From assembly GCF_947259555.1 (NCBI RefSeq), contig NZ_CAMYMD010000066.1, positions 1 through 64,000 of the forward strand: 64,000 nucleotides of DNA, in the 5' to 3' direction. Below are positions 50,080-62,300 of the stretch, in pieces (the first letter of the stretch is position 1; each line of letters opens with the position of its first letter). The notes beneath the pieces were generated by a model, which saw only the letters and a list, made by a program, of their open reading frames with translations, searched no databases and was not told the DNA's origin. A program made the translations under genes and the position numbers. This DNA is from an uncultured Roseovarius sp. GTDB taxonomy: Bacteria > Pseudomonadota > Alphaproteobacteria > Rhodobacterales > Rhodobacteraceae.

Positions 50080-50541
50080 ATGACCGTTCGTCTCGATGAT
50101 CTGGATCGGAAAATTCTTGTGCAGCTGCAAGAGGACGGGGGCCGGTCGCTTGATGATATCGCCCGCAATGTTGGCAGTTCCAAGACGCCCGTGTGGAACC
50201 GGATTCGCAAGATGCGCGAGGGGGGCGTGATCCGACAGCAGACGTATCTGCTCGATCCCGAGGCCTTGGGGTTCGAGGCGTGTTTCTTTGTGCTGATCCG
50301 AACATCAGAGCATGATGCCGGATGGCAGGCGCAGTTTTTGAAGGCCTTGAACGAGCGCCCCGAAGTTCAGGAGGCGCATCGGCTGGCCGGGGACATTGAT
50401 TATATTCTCAAGGTGCGCGTTGCCAACGCCCGTGCCTATGACGTATTTTATCAGGCGCTGATTTCAGAGGTGAAGGTGCATAACGTGACCGCGCTCTTGT
50501 CGATGGAAGAAATCAAGTCAACCACGATGCTTCCTATTTGA
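50080..50541 (+). CDS. Lrp/AsnC family regulator
   Basis: This 153-residue protein has an Lrp helix-turn-helix (SLDDIARNVGSSKTPVWNRI) and a C-terminal RAM ligand-binding domain with HRLAGDIDYILKVR. It is transcribed away from the cys operon. Its promoter space has several GGAA/TTCC dyads, so it may respond to a sulfur-amino-acid or related metabolite to set cys expression. The ligand is not known. ATG 50080 is used, as the upstream in-frame part does not fit the family. Confidence 0.88.
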   Translation: MTVRLDDLDRKILVQLQEDGGRSLDDIARNVGSSKTPVWNRIRKMREGGVIRQQTYLLDPEALGFEACFFVLIRTSEHDAGWQAQFLKALNERPEVQEAHRLAGDIDYILKVRVANARAYDVFYQALISEVKVHNVTALLSMEEIKSTTMLPI

Positions 50542-50543
50542 TA

Positions 50544-51305
50544 TCAAGGAGTTGCGGCGCAATCCTCAAGTGCCTTGACGATCGGCGAGAAATCCGCGGC
50601 CTTGAGGCTCGCGCCACCCACGAGCGCGCCATCCACATTGGAGGTGGCGAAAATTTCCATTGCATTCGAAGGCTTTACAGAGCCACCGTAAAGCAGGCGG
50701 ATGGTATCTGCGCGGTCCTCACCAAACCGATCCGCCAAACGGCGGCGGAGGAAGTCATGCACTTCGGCAATCTGCGCCGTGCTGGGTGTCAGCCCAGTGC
50801 CGATGGCCCAGATCGGCTCGTAGGCGATGACGGTGTTGGTGCCTGTCGCGCCGTCGGGGAGGGAGGCGTCAAGCTGATCGGCAATAATGTCGAGCGTCTG
50901 CGCGGCTTCGCGTTGGGCGAGCGTCTCGCCCAGACAGACCACGGCCGTCAGGCCAGAGGCCCATGCGGCCTGTGTCTTGGCCGAGACCAGTGCGCTCGAT
51001 TCATCATGGTCCTGACGTCGTTCGGAATGACCGAGAATGACCGCCCGTGCGCCCGCTTCGGCGAGCATGACAGCGGAAATATCGCCGGTATGCGCTCCGG
51101 CTGCTGCGGCATGACAATCCTGCGCGCCTATCTCGAGAGGGCTGTCGGCGGTTAACGCGGCGGCCTGAACGATCAGCGTGGCAGGCGGGCAGATGAGCAG
51201 GTCAACACTCGGTGCGGGATGGTTTCTGGTGAGGATCTGCACCTCTGCAAGGCTCGCGTTGGTGCCGTTCATCTTCCAGTTGCCAGCGGCTAGCTTGCGT
51301 CTCAT
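50544..51305 (-). CDS. tpiA: Triosephosphate isomerase
   Basis: The 253-residue TIM-barrel enzyme interconverts dihydroxyacetone phosphate and glyceraldehyde-3-phosphate. It has NWKMNG near the N-terminus, the catalytic histidine in VILGHSERR and the glutamate in [13 protein letters not shown]. The phosphate loop GGSVKPSN follows. The stop is 2 nt from the Lrp gene stop in a convergent arrangement. Length and motifs are normal. Confidence 0.95.
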   Translation of the reverse strand: MRRKLAAGNWKMNGTNASLAEVQILTRNHPAPSVDLLICPPATLIVQAAALTADSPLEIGAQDCHAAAAGAHTGDISAVMLAEAGARAVILGHSERRQDHDESSALVSAKTQAAWASGLTAVVCLGETLAQREAAQTLDIIADQLDASLPDGATGTNTVIAYEPIWAIGTGLTPSTAQIAEVHDFLRRRLADRFGEDRADTIRLLYGGSVKPSNAMEIFATSNVDGALVGGASLKAADFSPIVKALEDCAATP

Positions 51306-51359
51306 GCGCCCTCAGTCCTCATATATTTCTATTTAAAACAGGAAACTAGAGGATGAAGC

Positions 51360-51710
51360 TTACATATTCTCAAACTTGATCGACTCGCCGCAACCGCAGG
51401 CTTCGGTGACGTTGGGATTGTTGAAAACAAAGCCCGATTCAAGCAGCGAGGTCTGATAGTCGATCTCGGTCCCAAACAGGAACATCTGCGCCATGGGCGC
51501 GATCATGACGCGGGCGCCATCCTGTTCGACCACCTCGTCATTGGGATCAACTTCGCTGACATATTCCATGGTATATTCCATACCGGCGCAGCCACCCTTT
51601 TTCACGCCGATGCGGAGCCCCTGATGGCTGTCGCGCCCCATCAGTTTTGCGATCTGTGTCGCCGCTGCGGGGGTCATGGATATGGCCTGTTTTCCGGGAA
51701 TTCCAAACAT
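51360..51710 (-). CDS. HesB/IscA-type Fe-S assembly protein
   Basis: The 116-residue A-type carrier has the three conserved cysteines C41 (GGCAGM), C105 and C107 (EACGCGES). It receives or passes on Fe-S clusters. ATG 51710 gives MFGIPGKQAISMTPAAA, the family N-terminus. A DUF59 gene lies further upstream, but a secreted phosphodiesterase gene now separates them. No other suf gene is in the window. Confidence 0.88.
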   Translation of the reverse strand: MFGIPGKQAISMTPAAATQIAKLMGRDSHQGLRIGVKKGGCAGMEYTMEYVSEVDPNDEVVEQDGARVMIAPMAQMFLFGTEIDYQTSLLESGFVFNNPNVTEACGCGESIKFENM

Positions 51711-51770
51711 GTGGGTCTCCTTGCATTCCTCTTCAAAATAGGGGTTTGCAAGGCTGACCTCAAGGGGGAG

Positions 51771-51800
51771 CATGGCGGCTGCCCGCGGGCAGCCGCCATG
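51771..51800. repeat. 30-bp perfect palindrome
   Basis: The arm CATGGCGGCTGCCCG (51771-51785) is followed directly by its exact reverse complement (51786-51800). It lies between the phosphodiesterase stop and the IscA gene, so it may end or stabilise the minus-strand transcript. No clear T-tract follows. Confidence 0.85.
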
Positions 51801-51815
51801 CGTGACTATATGAGC

Positions 51816-53057
51816 TCAGAGGCCCATACAATTGGCATAAAAGGTCGTTGTGGCGGGCCAGTCCGAAAACACGCCTTCGACGCCCACATCCTGTGCCAGA
51901 ACATCGAGGATCTCGAAATAGTCGCCGTCCGAGTCAATCGCCTCGGCCACGGATTGAAAGTACCAGCCGCCGCCATTGTGGAGCGGGCCGGACCGTTCCA
52001 GCGTCCAGGTTATGATTCCGAGGCCCGCCGCCTTTGCCTCGGTTGCATAAACAGACGGCACCATTTCATTCGCGTCATCCAGCGTCACCAGCATCCACAT
52101 CGGCGGCGCGATATAGTTGACAGCCATCTCCTTGAGCTCGGCCATTGTCGGCTTGAAGGTGGCGGCATCCATCGGGTCGATCAGACCCTCATCGTCGTCT
52201 GACGCTTCGTAGCGATCATCGAGGTAAACCGCCTGTTTGCCGAACTCCGGTTCGTTCGCGATCCAGTACTTGACGTCATCAAGGTTGAAGCTTTGAAGCC
52301 AGACGCGTGACGGATCAATTCCGGCCTCCGTGTAGTCATCGACCAGCATTTGCGCGTAATCAGCCTGGCTTAGCCCGTCAAATGGCATCTCGACCGAGGG
52401 CGCCTTGAGTTCAGGGGTGAAATCCGCGCCAAGCCGGTCGAACAGCGTGATCGATTCAGCGTGCGTCAGCAGGGTTGCCCCATGCGCGTAGAGATCGGTA
52501 CGCCAGCCGGCCGTGCCGTCAAGATAGGCTTCGGGCGTTGTGGCGGAGCGATCGGCGGCGTCCATCTTGGGGGCAAGCGTCCTGAATTCCGCAAGCGTGA
52601 GATCCGAAGCGCGGCATTCGGCCTGCGCTTCGGTATCGCCCGTGGCCGGGCTGAACGGCGTGGTGCATTGCTCTGCCAGATCGGTCACGAGGATGTTGGT
52701 CGTCGTGTGCAGATCGTTTTGCGCGTGACGGCACACCAGCTGTTTGTCGGCGGTAAAGGTCACGTCGCATTCGAGAATTCCGGCACCCATCGCGGCAGCG
52801 GCGCGATGGGACTCGGCGGTGTGCTCGGGAAACATCAGCGGGGCGCCCCGATGCCCGATGGAAAAGGCACTGCGCTGCGGTGTTGCGGCCAGACAGGATT
52901 GCAGTTTCTGCTTGAGTGCGCCGTCCTGCATCCGCGACACGAGATAGGCAGGGCGCACCCCGTATGTGAGCCCTGATTCGTAATCTGACTGTGTGTCAGA
53001 TGCGGCTACAGGGCCAGCAACCAGCGCACAGCACAGGGAAATAGCGACATTTTTCAT
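51816..53057 (-). CDS. Secreted glycerophosphodiester phosphodiesterase
   Basis: This 413-residue protein has a signal peptide ([18 protein letters not shown]) and the GDPD core: the histidine pair in [14 protein letters not shown], the metal site in [14 protein letters not shown], and [13 protein letters not shown]. Later [11 protein letters not shown]-like sequence and the [10 protein letters not shown] end region support it. It would release glycerol-3-phosphate from phospholipid head groups in the periplasm. It interrupts an IscA-DUF59 neighbourhood. A phosphate-supply role is inference. Confidence 0.85.
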   Translation of the reverse strand: MKNVAISLCCALVAGPVAASDTQSDYESGLTYGVRPAYLVSRMQDGALKQKLQSCLAATPQRSAFSIGHRGAPLMFPEHTAESHRAAAAMGAGILECDVTFTADKQLVCRHAQNDLHTTTNILVTDLAEQCTTPFSPATGDTEAQAECRASDLTLAEFRTLAPKMDAADRSATTPEAYLDGTAGWRTDLYAHGATLLTHAESITLFDRLGADFTPELKAPSVEMPFDGLSQADYAQMLVDDYTEAGIDPSRVWLQSFNLDDVKYWIANEPEFGKQAVYLDDRYEASDDDEGLIDPMDAATFKPTMAELKEMAVNYIAPPMWMLVTLDDANEMVPSVYATEAKAAGLGIITWTLERSGPLHNGGGWYFQSVAEAIDSDGDYFEILDVLAQDVGVEGVFSDWPATTTFYANCMGL

Positions 53058-53151
53058 CGGAGGTCTCCTTCTTTTGACCTCCGATTATATCAGATTTTGG
53101 GGTAACGGGCGTGTGACGTGCTCTTGAAGATTGTGTGATCGCACCGCGCGG

Positions 53152-53514
53152 TCACATGAACCCAAGTTCCAGACGCGCCTCGTCGGACATCATGTCCATG
53201 CCCCAGGGGGGCTCCCATACGAGGTGAACATCGACCTGTTTGACCCCGGCCAGCGGTTCGATCGCCTCTGCGACCCAACCGGGCATTTCACCCGCGACCG
53301 GACAGCCCGGCGCGGTCAGGGTCATGGTGACGTTGATGGCATTTTCGCCATCAATATCAACCGTGTAAATCAGGCCAAGGTCATAGATATTGACCGGTAT
53401 TTCGGGGTCATAAACACCACGGCATGCCTCGACCACCTGATCGTAGAGCGGGTGATCGGTGCTGGAGGGCGCGATGAGCGGGGCCCCTTCGAGCGGCTCG
53501 GATGAGTTCATCAT
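53152..53514 (-). CDS. DUF59 (MIP18/SufT-like) Fe-S assembly protein
   Basis: The 120-residue protein has the DUF59 core YDPEIPVNIYDLGLIYTV and the cysteine loop TAPGCPVAGEMP. The end sequence WEPPWGMDMMSDEAR is typical. It helps Fe-S cluster assembly or delivery. MM start gives two possible first residues. It is separated from the IscA gene by the GDPD gene, though both face the same way. Confidence 0.88.
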   Translation of the reverse strand: MMNSSEPLEGAPLIAPSSTDHPLYDQVVEACRGVYDPEIPVNIYDLGLIYTVDIDGENAINVTMTLTAPGCPVAGEMPGWVAEAIEPLAGVKQVDVHLVWEPPWGMDMMSDEARLELGFM

Positions 53515-53599
53515 GGGTTGGTCCTGCGGTTATCCTGACTAAACATATAAGTTTTATGAGCGCTCGCGTCCAGAGGGGGCGGTTGCATGCGACCCGGGT

Positions 53600-55018
53600 C
53601 TAGCCGTCGGACTTTCCGCCGGTCTTGCGGCGCCGGATGGGCGCGGGCCGCACCCGCGCCTCGATCATGTCGTAAAGCGCGCCGGTGATGTTCTTGCCGG
53701 TGGAACCCTCGATGCCCTCGAAGCCGGGTGAGGAATTCACCTCGAGCACCTTGGGCCCGGTCTCGGAGCGCAGGAGATCCACACCCGCCATGTTCAGGTC
53801 GAACACCTTGGCGGCGCGAATGGCGGTGTCGCGCTCGGTCTTGGTGATGCGCACCGATTTGGCCGAGCCGCCGCGATGCAGGTTGGAGCGGAAATCGCCA
53901 TCCGCGCCGGTGCGCTTCATCGAGGCCACGACCTTGCTGCCGATCACGAGACAGCGGATGTCCTCGCCCGCCGCTTCCTTGACGAAATCCTGCACGAGAA
54001 AGTTGGCCTTGAGGCCGCGAAACGCGTCGATCACTGATTCGGCGGCCTTTTTGGTTTCGGCGAGCACCACGCCCTTGCCTTGCGTCGATTCGAGCAGCTT
54101 GACGATCAGCGGGGCGGTGCCGACGAGGCCGATCAGGTTGCCGGTATCCTTGGGTGAGGCGGCAAAGGCGGTGTTGGGCATGCCGACCTGCGCGCGCGCC
54201 ATGAGCTGATGCGCATAGAGCTTGTCGCGGCTGGCGATGATCCCGGCGGAGGTGTTGGCGCAGAAGGTGCCGATGGTCTCGAACTGGCGGATCACGGCGG
54301 CGCCATAGGCAGTGACCGAGGCGCCGATGCGCGGGATCACGGCGTCGTAGCGGGGCAGGCGCTTGCCGTCGTAATGCACCTCCGGGGCAAGCGCATTGAT
54401 CGCCATGTAGCAGCGGGTGGTGTCGATCACCTCGACGGTGTGGCCGCGGCTCTCGCCTTCCTCGACCAGACGGCGGGTGGAGTAGTTGTTCTCGCGGCTG
54501 AGCACGGCGATGCGGAGCGCGCGCTTGGGCTGCACGGCGCGCATCTTGGACGTGTGATAGACGTCATAGCTGAGTTCCGGCTGCAAGAAGCGGTCGGTGG
54601 CGACGATGGAAATGTGATCCTTGAGCGCCTGCCGGCCGAGCAGCATGCGGCTGGTCATGGTGGAGCGGTTGGTCAGGGTGATCTCGATCGGCCAGCTGTC
54701 GCCGTTGACCGAAAGCGTGCTCTGGATCACGTAGCGCAATTCGCGTTCGCCGTTGGAGGACGCCACCTCGCGCCGGTCCAGAATGGGGGCCGAGCAGGGG
54801 ATCACCAGATCGTCGCGCCCGGGAATGGGGTGCACGGTAAAGCGCACCTTGGGCTTTGCGGAGGGGCCGAATGTTTCGATATCGAAGGCATGTAGCGCGG
54901 AGGTACGCGCGCCGGTATCCACCTTGGCCCGAAGTGCGGGCACGCCGATATCAGGCAGCGATATCCATTCCTCCCAGCCAAATTGCAGGGGCTGGGGCGT
55001 GTCTGGCGTATCGCTCAT
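53600..55018 (-). CDS. rimK: RimB-like protease domain fused to RimK ligase
   Basis: This 472-residue protein joins two domains. Residues about 10-160 form a retropepsin-like domain with the DTGA motif at 34-37 ([13 protein letters not shown]), related to RimK-associated RimB proteases. From about residue 168 it is an ATP-grasp ligase of the RimK family ([12 protein letters not shown]), with [22 protein letters not shown] and a C-terminal [15 protein letters not shown]. RimK adds glutamate to ribosomal protein S6 or to other acceptors. Fusion of maker and possible trimmer is the unusual point. The gene is alone in its orientation before tgt. Confidence 0.88.
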   Translation of the reverse strand: MSDTPDTPQPLQFGWEEWISLPDIGVPALRAKVDTGARTSALHAFDIETFGPSAKPKVRFTVHPIPGRDDLVIPCSAPILDRREVASSNGERELRYVIQSTLSVNGDSWPIEITLTNRSTMTSRMLLGRQALKDHISIVATDRFLQPELSYDVYHTSKMRAVQPKRALRIAVLSRENNYSTRRLVEEGESRGHTVEVIDTTRCYMAINALAPEVHYDGKRLPRYDAVIPRIGASVTAYGAAVIRQFETIGTFCANTSAGIIASRDKLYAHQLMARAQVGMPNTAFAASPKDTGNLIGLVGTAPLIVKLLESTQGKGVVLAETKKAAESVIDAFRGLKANFLVQDFVKEAAGEDIRCLVIGSKVVASMKRTGADGDFRSNLHRGGSAKSVRITKTERDTAIRAAKVFDLNMAGVDLLRSETGPKVLEVNSSPGFEGIEGSTGKNITGALYDMIEARVRPAPIRRRKTGGKSDG

Positions 55019-55085
55019 GGTCTCTGGCTCCTTGTCACGGGCGCGGATTCGTCGGATACGGACCCTTCTGCGCTATGGGGCTAAC

Positions 55086-56216
55086 ATGACAGCATTATTC
55101 AACTACAAACTCAAGGCAACCGACGGTTTGGCCCGGACCGGCGCAATCGAGACACCGCGCGGCGAGATCCGGACGCCGGCTTTCATGCCGGTGGGCACGG
55201 CGGCGACGGTCAAAGCGATGATGCCCGAGAGCGTGGCGGCGACGGGGGCGGATATCCTCTTGGGCAACACCTACCACCTGATGTTGCGTCCCGGGGCGGA
55301 GCGGGTGGCGCGGCTCGGTGGTCTGCACCGCTTCATGAATTGGAAGAAGCCCATCCTGACAGATTCGGGCGGCTTTCAGGTGATGAGCCTTGCCGGGCTG
55401 CGCAAGCTCACTGAGGAGGGGGTGACGTTCAAGAGCCACATTGATGGCTCCAAGCATGAGTTGACGCCGGAGCGGTCGATGGAGATCCAGCGCTTGCTTG
55501 GTTCGGATATCGTGATGTGTTTCGACGAGTGCCCGGCGCTGCCCGCAAGTGACAAGGCTGTGGCCGAGAGCATGCGGCTCAGCATGCGGTGGGCGGCGCG
55601 GTCGAAAGAGGCGTTCGGGGATCGGCCCGGCCATGCGCTTTTCGGGATAATGCAGGGCGGTGTCACGCCCGAATTGCGCGAAGAGAGCGCCGCAGCGCTG
55701 ACCGAGATCGGGTTTGACGGCTACGCGGTGGGCGGTCTGGCCGTAGGCGAGGGGCAAGAGGCGATGTTCGGCGTGCTGGATTATGCGCCGGGGTTTCTGC
55801 CCGAGGACAAGCCGCGCTACCTTATGGGGGTGGGTAAGCCCGACGATATCGTGGGGGCCGTGAAGCGCGGCATCGACATGATGGATTGCGTGTTGCCCTC
55901 GCGCTCGGGGCGCACCGGGCAGGCCTGGACGCGGCGCGGACAGGTCAATATCAAGAACGCGCGGCATCAGGACGATCCGAGGCCGCTGGACGAGGCCTGT
56001 GGCTGTCCGGCGTGTCGCAATTACAGCCGCGCCTATCTGCATCATGTGTTCCGCAGTCAGGAGATGATCTCGGGGATGCTGCTGACATGGCACAACCTGC
56101 ATTATTTTCAGGAGATCATGGCTGGCATGCGTGAGGCGATTGCGGAGAAGCGTTTTGCCGCGTGGGAGGCCGAGTTCCATGCGCTGCGGGCCGAGGGGGA
56201 TATCGAGCCGGTGTGA
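55086..56216 (+). CDS. tgt: tRNA-guanine transglycosylase (queuine synthesis)
   Basis: The 376-residue enzyme exchanges guanine 34 of certain tRNAs for the queuosine precursor. It has [23 protein letters not shown] with the active-site aspartate, the base-binding MQGG segment, and the zinc ligands CGCPACRNY...H. ATG 55086 is the family start. The upstream in-frame part reaches into rimK on the other strand and is not used. Confidence 0.94.
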   Translation: MTALFNYKLKATDGLARTGAIETPRGEIRTPAFMPVGTAATVKAMMPESVAATGADILLGNTYHLMLRPGAERVARLGGLHRFMNWKKPILTDSGGFQVMSLAGLRKLTEEGVTFKSHIDGSKHELTPERSMEIQRLLGSDIVMCFDECPALPASDKAVAESMRLSMRWAARSKEAFGDRPGHALFGIMQGGVTPELREESAAALTEIGFDGYAVGGLAVGEGQEAMFGVLDYAPGFLPEDKPRYLMGVGKPDDIVGAVKRGIDMMDCVLPSRSGRTGQAWTRRGQVNIKNARHQDDPRPLDEACGCPACRNYSRAYLHHVFRSQEMISGMLLTWHNLHYFQEIMAGMREAIAEKRFAAWEAEFHALRAEGDIEPV

Positions 56217-56774
56217 GTTGAGGGCGAGGCGGGCGTGTCTGGCCTTGATCTGCCGTTGGAATGAGCCGCGCATCGGCGGGCCGCGGTGCGGCGACCCAAC
56301 GTTGGTTTGGTTAGACTTTATGCCAGCCAAAACCGTAAAACATCCGAGCGTAGAGCAGGTTGCAGCCAAATCGCCGTGCCGGGGTGCGGCGTCATGCCGG
56401 AGGCATGCCTATGGCATGACGATGCGCGGCGGGCTTCGCCCTTGAGTCCGCGCAGGTGCTCCCATCTTAAGTCCACTTCCGGCCAATCATAAACCGAACC
56501 TGCGCCCGATTTTCCTTGCCTGACCGCCCGGGACGTTCTGCCATCAGACCGGTGGGTGCCGTGGCGGGTGTGTTCCAGCGAGGCGGGCGCGGTTCGATTG
56601 TCTTGAACGCGCCCCATTGCGCCCTTGTGCCCGGAGCGACAGCGGGGCATTCTGCGCGTTGTCTGTTGAAAGAGGGGCCGGTCTGCCCCAAGTAAGACCT
56701 AAGCGAAACGGAGAGGGCCGGGGCTGCCGCGAAGCCGGGGCCGGTGCCTTCTTGCCAAGAACAGGAAAACGAGC
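56217..56774. other. 558-nt intergenic region before lon
   Basis: No convincing gene is seen. The region holds the nested palindrome at 56391-56420 and GC-rich strings such as GGGCCGGGGC near 56718. The heat-shock promoter expected before lon could not be placed with confidence: CTTGAA and CCCCAT near 56600 are too close together to form a normal promoter. Confidence 0.6.
56391..56420. repeat. Nested palindrome before lon
   Basis: GTCATGCC (56391-56398) and GGCATGAC (56413-56420) enclose the 10-bp palindrome AGGCATGCCT (56401-56410). This can form either one long hairpin or a small inner one. Confidence 0.6.
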
Positions 56775-59192
<2,418 letters not shown>

Positions 59193-59200
59193 GGACGTTG

Positions 59201-59233
59201 AAAATGCCCCGGATGACCTCCGGGGCATTTTTT
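59201..59233 (+). terminator. Terminator of lon
   Basis: AAAATGCCCCGGA (59201-59213) and TCCGGGGCATTTT (59219-59231) form a perfect 13-bp stem with a 5-nt loop, followed by a T-tract. It ends the lon transcript. Confidence 0.92.
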
Positions 59234-59311
59234 AAGCGATGAGATCCTCGCTGACATGAAAGGCCGGATACCCCGGGTCTGACGTCGGAACACGGTGTTG
59301 CCACGGGCCAA

Positions 59312-59345
59312 ACAGAAACCGGCCCCGCGGTCGTGCGGGGCCGGT
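59312..59345 (-). terminator. Terminator of the RTX gene
   Basis: ACCGGCCCCGC (59318-59328) and GCGGGGCCGGT (59335-59345) form an 11-bp stem with a 6-nt loop. On the minus strand it is followed by TTTCTGTTT, placing it right after the RTX gene stop. Confidence 0.8.
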
Positions 59346-59366
59346 CATTTTGTCTTTGTGCAAGGC

Positions 59367-62300
59367 TCAGCCGAAGAGGAACTGATCCGCCGTCAGCTCG
59401 TCGGCCAGCACGCTCGCGAAGACGAGGGTGTGACCTTCGACGCTCACCTCTGCCCCGGCGTCACCATCTGCTATCGCGAGTTGGTCAAAGCTGTCGACGC
59501 TGCGCAGGAGGACCGTCTCTGCCGTGGCGTCGAAATCGGTGATCAGATCGACATCGCCGGTCTGGAGCGTGTTGAACACGAACGTGTCCTCGCCCTCGCC
59601 GCCGGTCATCGTATCGTCACCGTCGCCGCCATTGAGCGTATCCGCGCCGTCTCCGCCTTCGAGAAGGTCGTCACGTCCGCCGCCGGCCAAAAAGTCGTCG
59701 CCGTCGCCGCCGAGGACGGTGTCGTCGCCTTCACCACCGCCGAGACTGTCATTGCCCGCGCCGCCGTCGACCAGATCGGTGCCGGCACCGCCGCCCATCA
59801 GGTCATCGCCATCGCCGCCCTCTACGGTATCGACACCCTGGCCGCCACCGATAGTGTCGTTGCCGTTGCCGCCAAGCACCTGGTCGTCGCCAAAGCCGCC
59901 GTTGACAAAGTCGTTGCCTTCGCCGCCGTCAACCTCATCGTCGCCGAGACCGCCGCCGATCGTGTCGTCGCCCAGACCGCCGCGCACGACATCGTCGCCA
60001 AAGCCGCCGCCGAGGCTGTCATTGCCCGCGCCGCCATTGACGAGGTCATTGCCCGGACCCGCGCCAAGTATGTCGTCGCCGTCAAGACCCGCCAGCGTGT
60101 CGTCGCCATCGGTACGCCCGGTGGCCGAGTTGTCGACGCCGAGATTGTCGAGATCGTAGATCACCGTGTTGCCATCGCCCTCATAGGCGACCGCGATCTG
60201 TGCAAAGCCTGTGGCGCTCTGTTCGGCAGGGATAAAGGCGATGGTCTCGGGACTGATATTGCCGTTGGCTTCACTGTCGATATAGTGATCGAAAACCGGA
60301 TTGGCCGGATCGCTGAGATCGAAGATCATGATGCCGTTATCCCGTTCCAGCCCGACAAAGACATAGGGGGTGCCTTCAACCAGGCCCACTGTGACCGCTT
60401 CGGGTTCCACTCCCTTGTCGTCGGACCGGTCGTCGACATCGCCCTCGTCCTGATTGAAGAGCTCCGGGCGGATCTCTGCGATCAGCTGTGCAAACTGCGA
60501 GCCGCTGTCAAAGACGATCTCACCCGCCGTGTTGTAGACGGTGAACGAGCGCGAGCCGTAGTGGAACAGCTGGTCGTAATCTCCGTCGCCATCCGTGTCG
60601 CCCAGATCTGTGCGGACGTTCAGGCGGCCGAGGTTCTCGTCAAGCTGCAGGATTTCGGCATTGGGGAAGGCCGTCGGATCGAGGTCGAGGTCCTTGACCC
60701 GCGCCTCCGTGTCGTCCCGCGCATCGCCCTCGTTTGCGGTCAGCACATATGTCTCGCCGTCAATTTCGACAGAGGTGATCGCGTCGGGCTGGCGCATGCC
60801 GAAGAGGTTGTCGTAGTTTTGCAGGTTGATCGCATTGTCGCGGTTCGAGGCGTCGATCTCGTTGCCCGGCAACGAGCGATCCACGAGGCCAAAGCTGCGG
60901 ATATCGGTCACCTCGTTGGAGGTAAGATCGACCACGGCATAGGCATTGGCCTCTTGCAGCGCGACCCAGGCGGTTTCGCCACCGGGCAGGACGGTGATGT
61001 ATTCCGGCTCCAGATCCTCGGAGACGGACTTGCCCGGCTCCAACAGAACACCGGCCTCGCGCAGCGCGTCTTCCTGACCGTCGAAGGCAGTGAAGTCGAG
61101 CGTCACGGCCGTGGCCTCATCCGCGCCACCGCTCAGGTCGATGATCGACACAGCCCCGAGCGGATCGGTCTCGTCGAGCGGCTCGCCCTCGTTGGCGACA
61201 AGGATCTTGCTGCCATCGGGGGTGAAGGTCACCATGTCGGGCAGGTTGCCGACCTCGACGGTGTTGAGCAGCGTGCCTTCGAGATCGAAGATCGCAATGA
61301 CACCGTTGGCATCCTCTGGCGTGACCGAGATGGCAGCGGCGACGAGGCCGTTCTTGGCGGCGACCGATTGCACGCCGTCAAACCCTTCGACCTGGCCGAG
61401 GTCGAACTCAAACAGTTTATCGCCATTGGCGGCATCGAACACGTCGATGCGGTTCTGCGCTCCGTTGGTCACGTAGGCGCGCCCTGCATCGACCGAGACA
61501 ACCTCAGAGCCACCGGTGAAGAGTTCGGTTTCTCCGCTCAGGAGTTCTGCTGCGATGGAGACGCCGAGCGTGGGATCGTTCTCGTCCAGAAGGATGCGGT
61601 CGGTGTCACCATTGCGCGCCAGTTGAACGATGCGCAAATCATTGGTCACATCCGTCTCTGCCATGGCAAAGGCGTTGTCTTCATCCGGGAAATTCTCGGT
61701 CATGAAGTCGCCCAGCGCTTTTTGCTCGCCCAGCCGGTCGGCCTCGGCATCTGATGTGATGCCACCATCTGGCGTGAGGAACTGGACGTTCGAGACAAGC
61801 TCCTGGAACGGATAGCCGTCACCGTTGTTGAGCAGGAGAAAGTCGAGCGTGACCATGTTGATGGTGTCGGGTGCGTCGGCGGTGAAGGCCCCGTCGCGGA
61901 AGATGACGATGTCGTCGCCGGTCTCGGGGTCGATCAGAGCGACGGTCTTGATGCGATCGCCAGCAACGGCCACGTCCGGCATGTCGGTGGCCGGGTCGAC
62001 CACGTAATCGCCGTTTTCGTCAGTCACCAGTTCCTGCGCGGTGCCGGCCTCGTCAAACGCAACGCGGAACCCGCCGATCTGGAAGAAGCGGCCGGGCGTG
62101 TTGCCAGCTTCGGTGTCGGTATCGGCGACGCCATGCTCGAGCAGCATGAGGAAGCCTTCCTTGCTGACCGAAGCGGTCACGAGGCCGTTGTCAAAGCGCA
62201 GCGAGTTTTGCAGGTCGAGCTGCGACAGGATGCCGTCGCCCTCATCGGTGCCCTCGTTGGTGGCCGAGCCGATCTCGGCGCGGATGCCGCCGCCATTCTT

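Noticed and set aside
49934-50305. N-terminal extension of cysG
   Set aside because: The 124 extra codons lie opposite the Lrp gene and its promoter, and the family N-terminus begins at 49933.
59583-60095. Possible CRISPR-like array
   Set aside because: The periodic 27-nt units are in-frame RTX nonapeptide codons, with no constant repeat and spacers.
59295-61754. 819-residue + strand open frame opposite the RTX gene
   Set aside because: It is produced by the repeat composition of the RTX gene on the minus strand and contains no recognisable domain.
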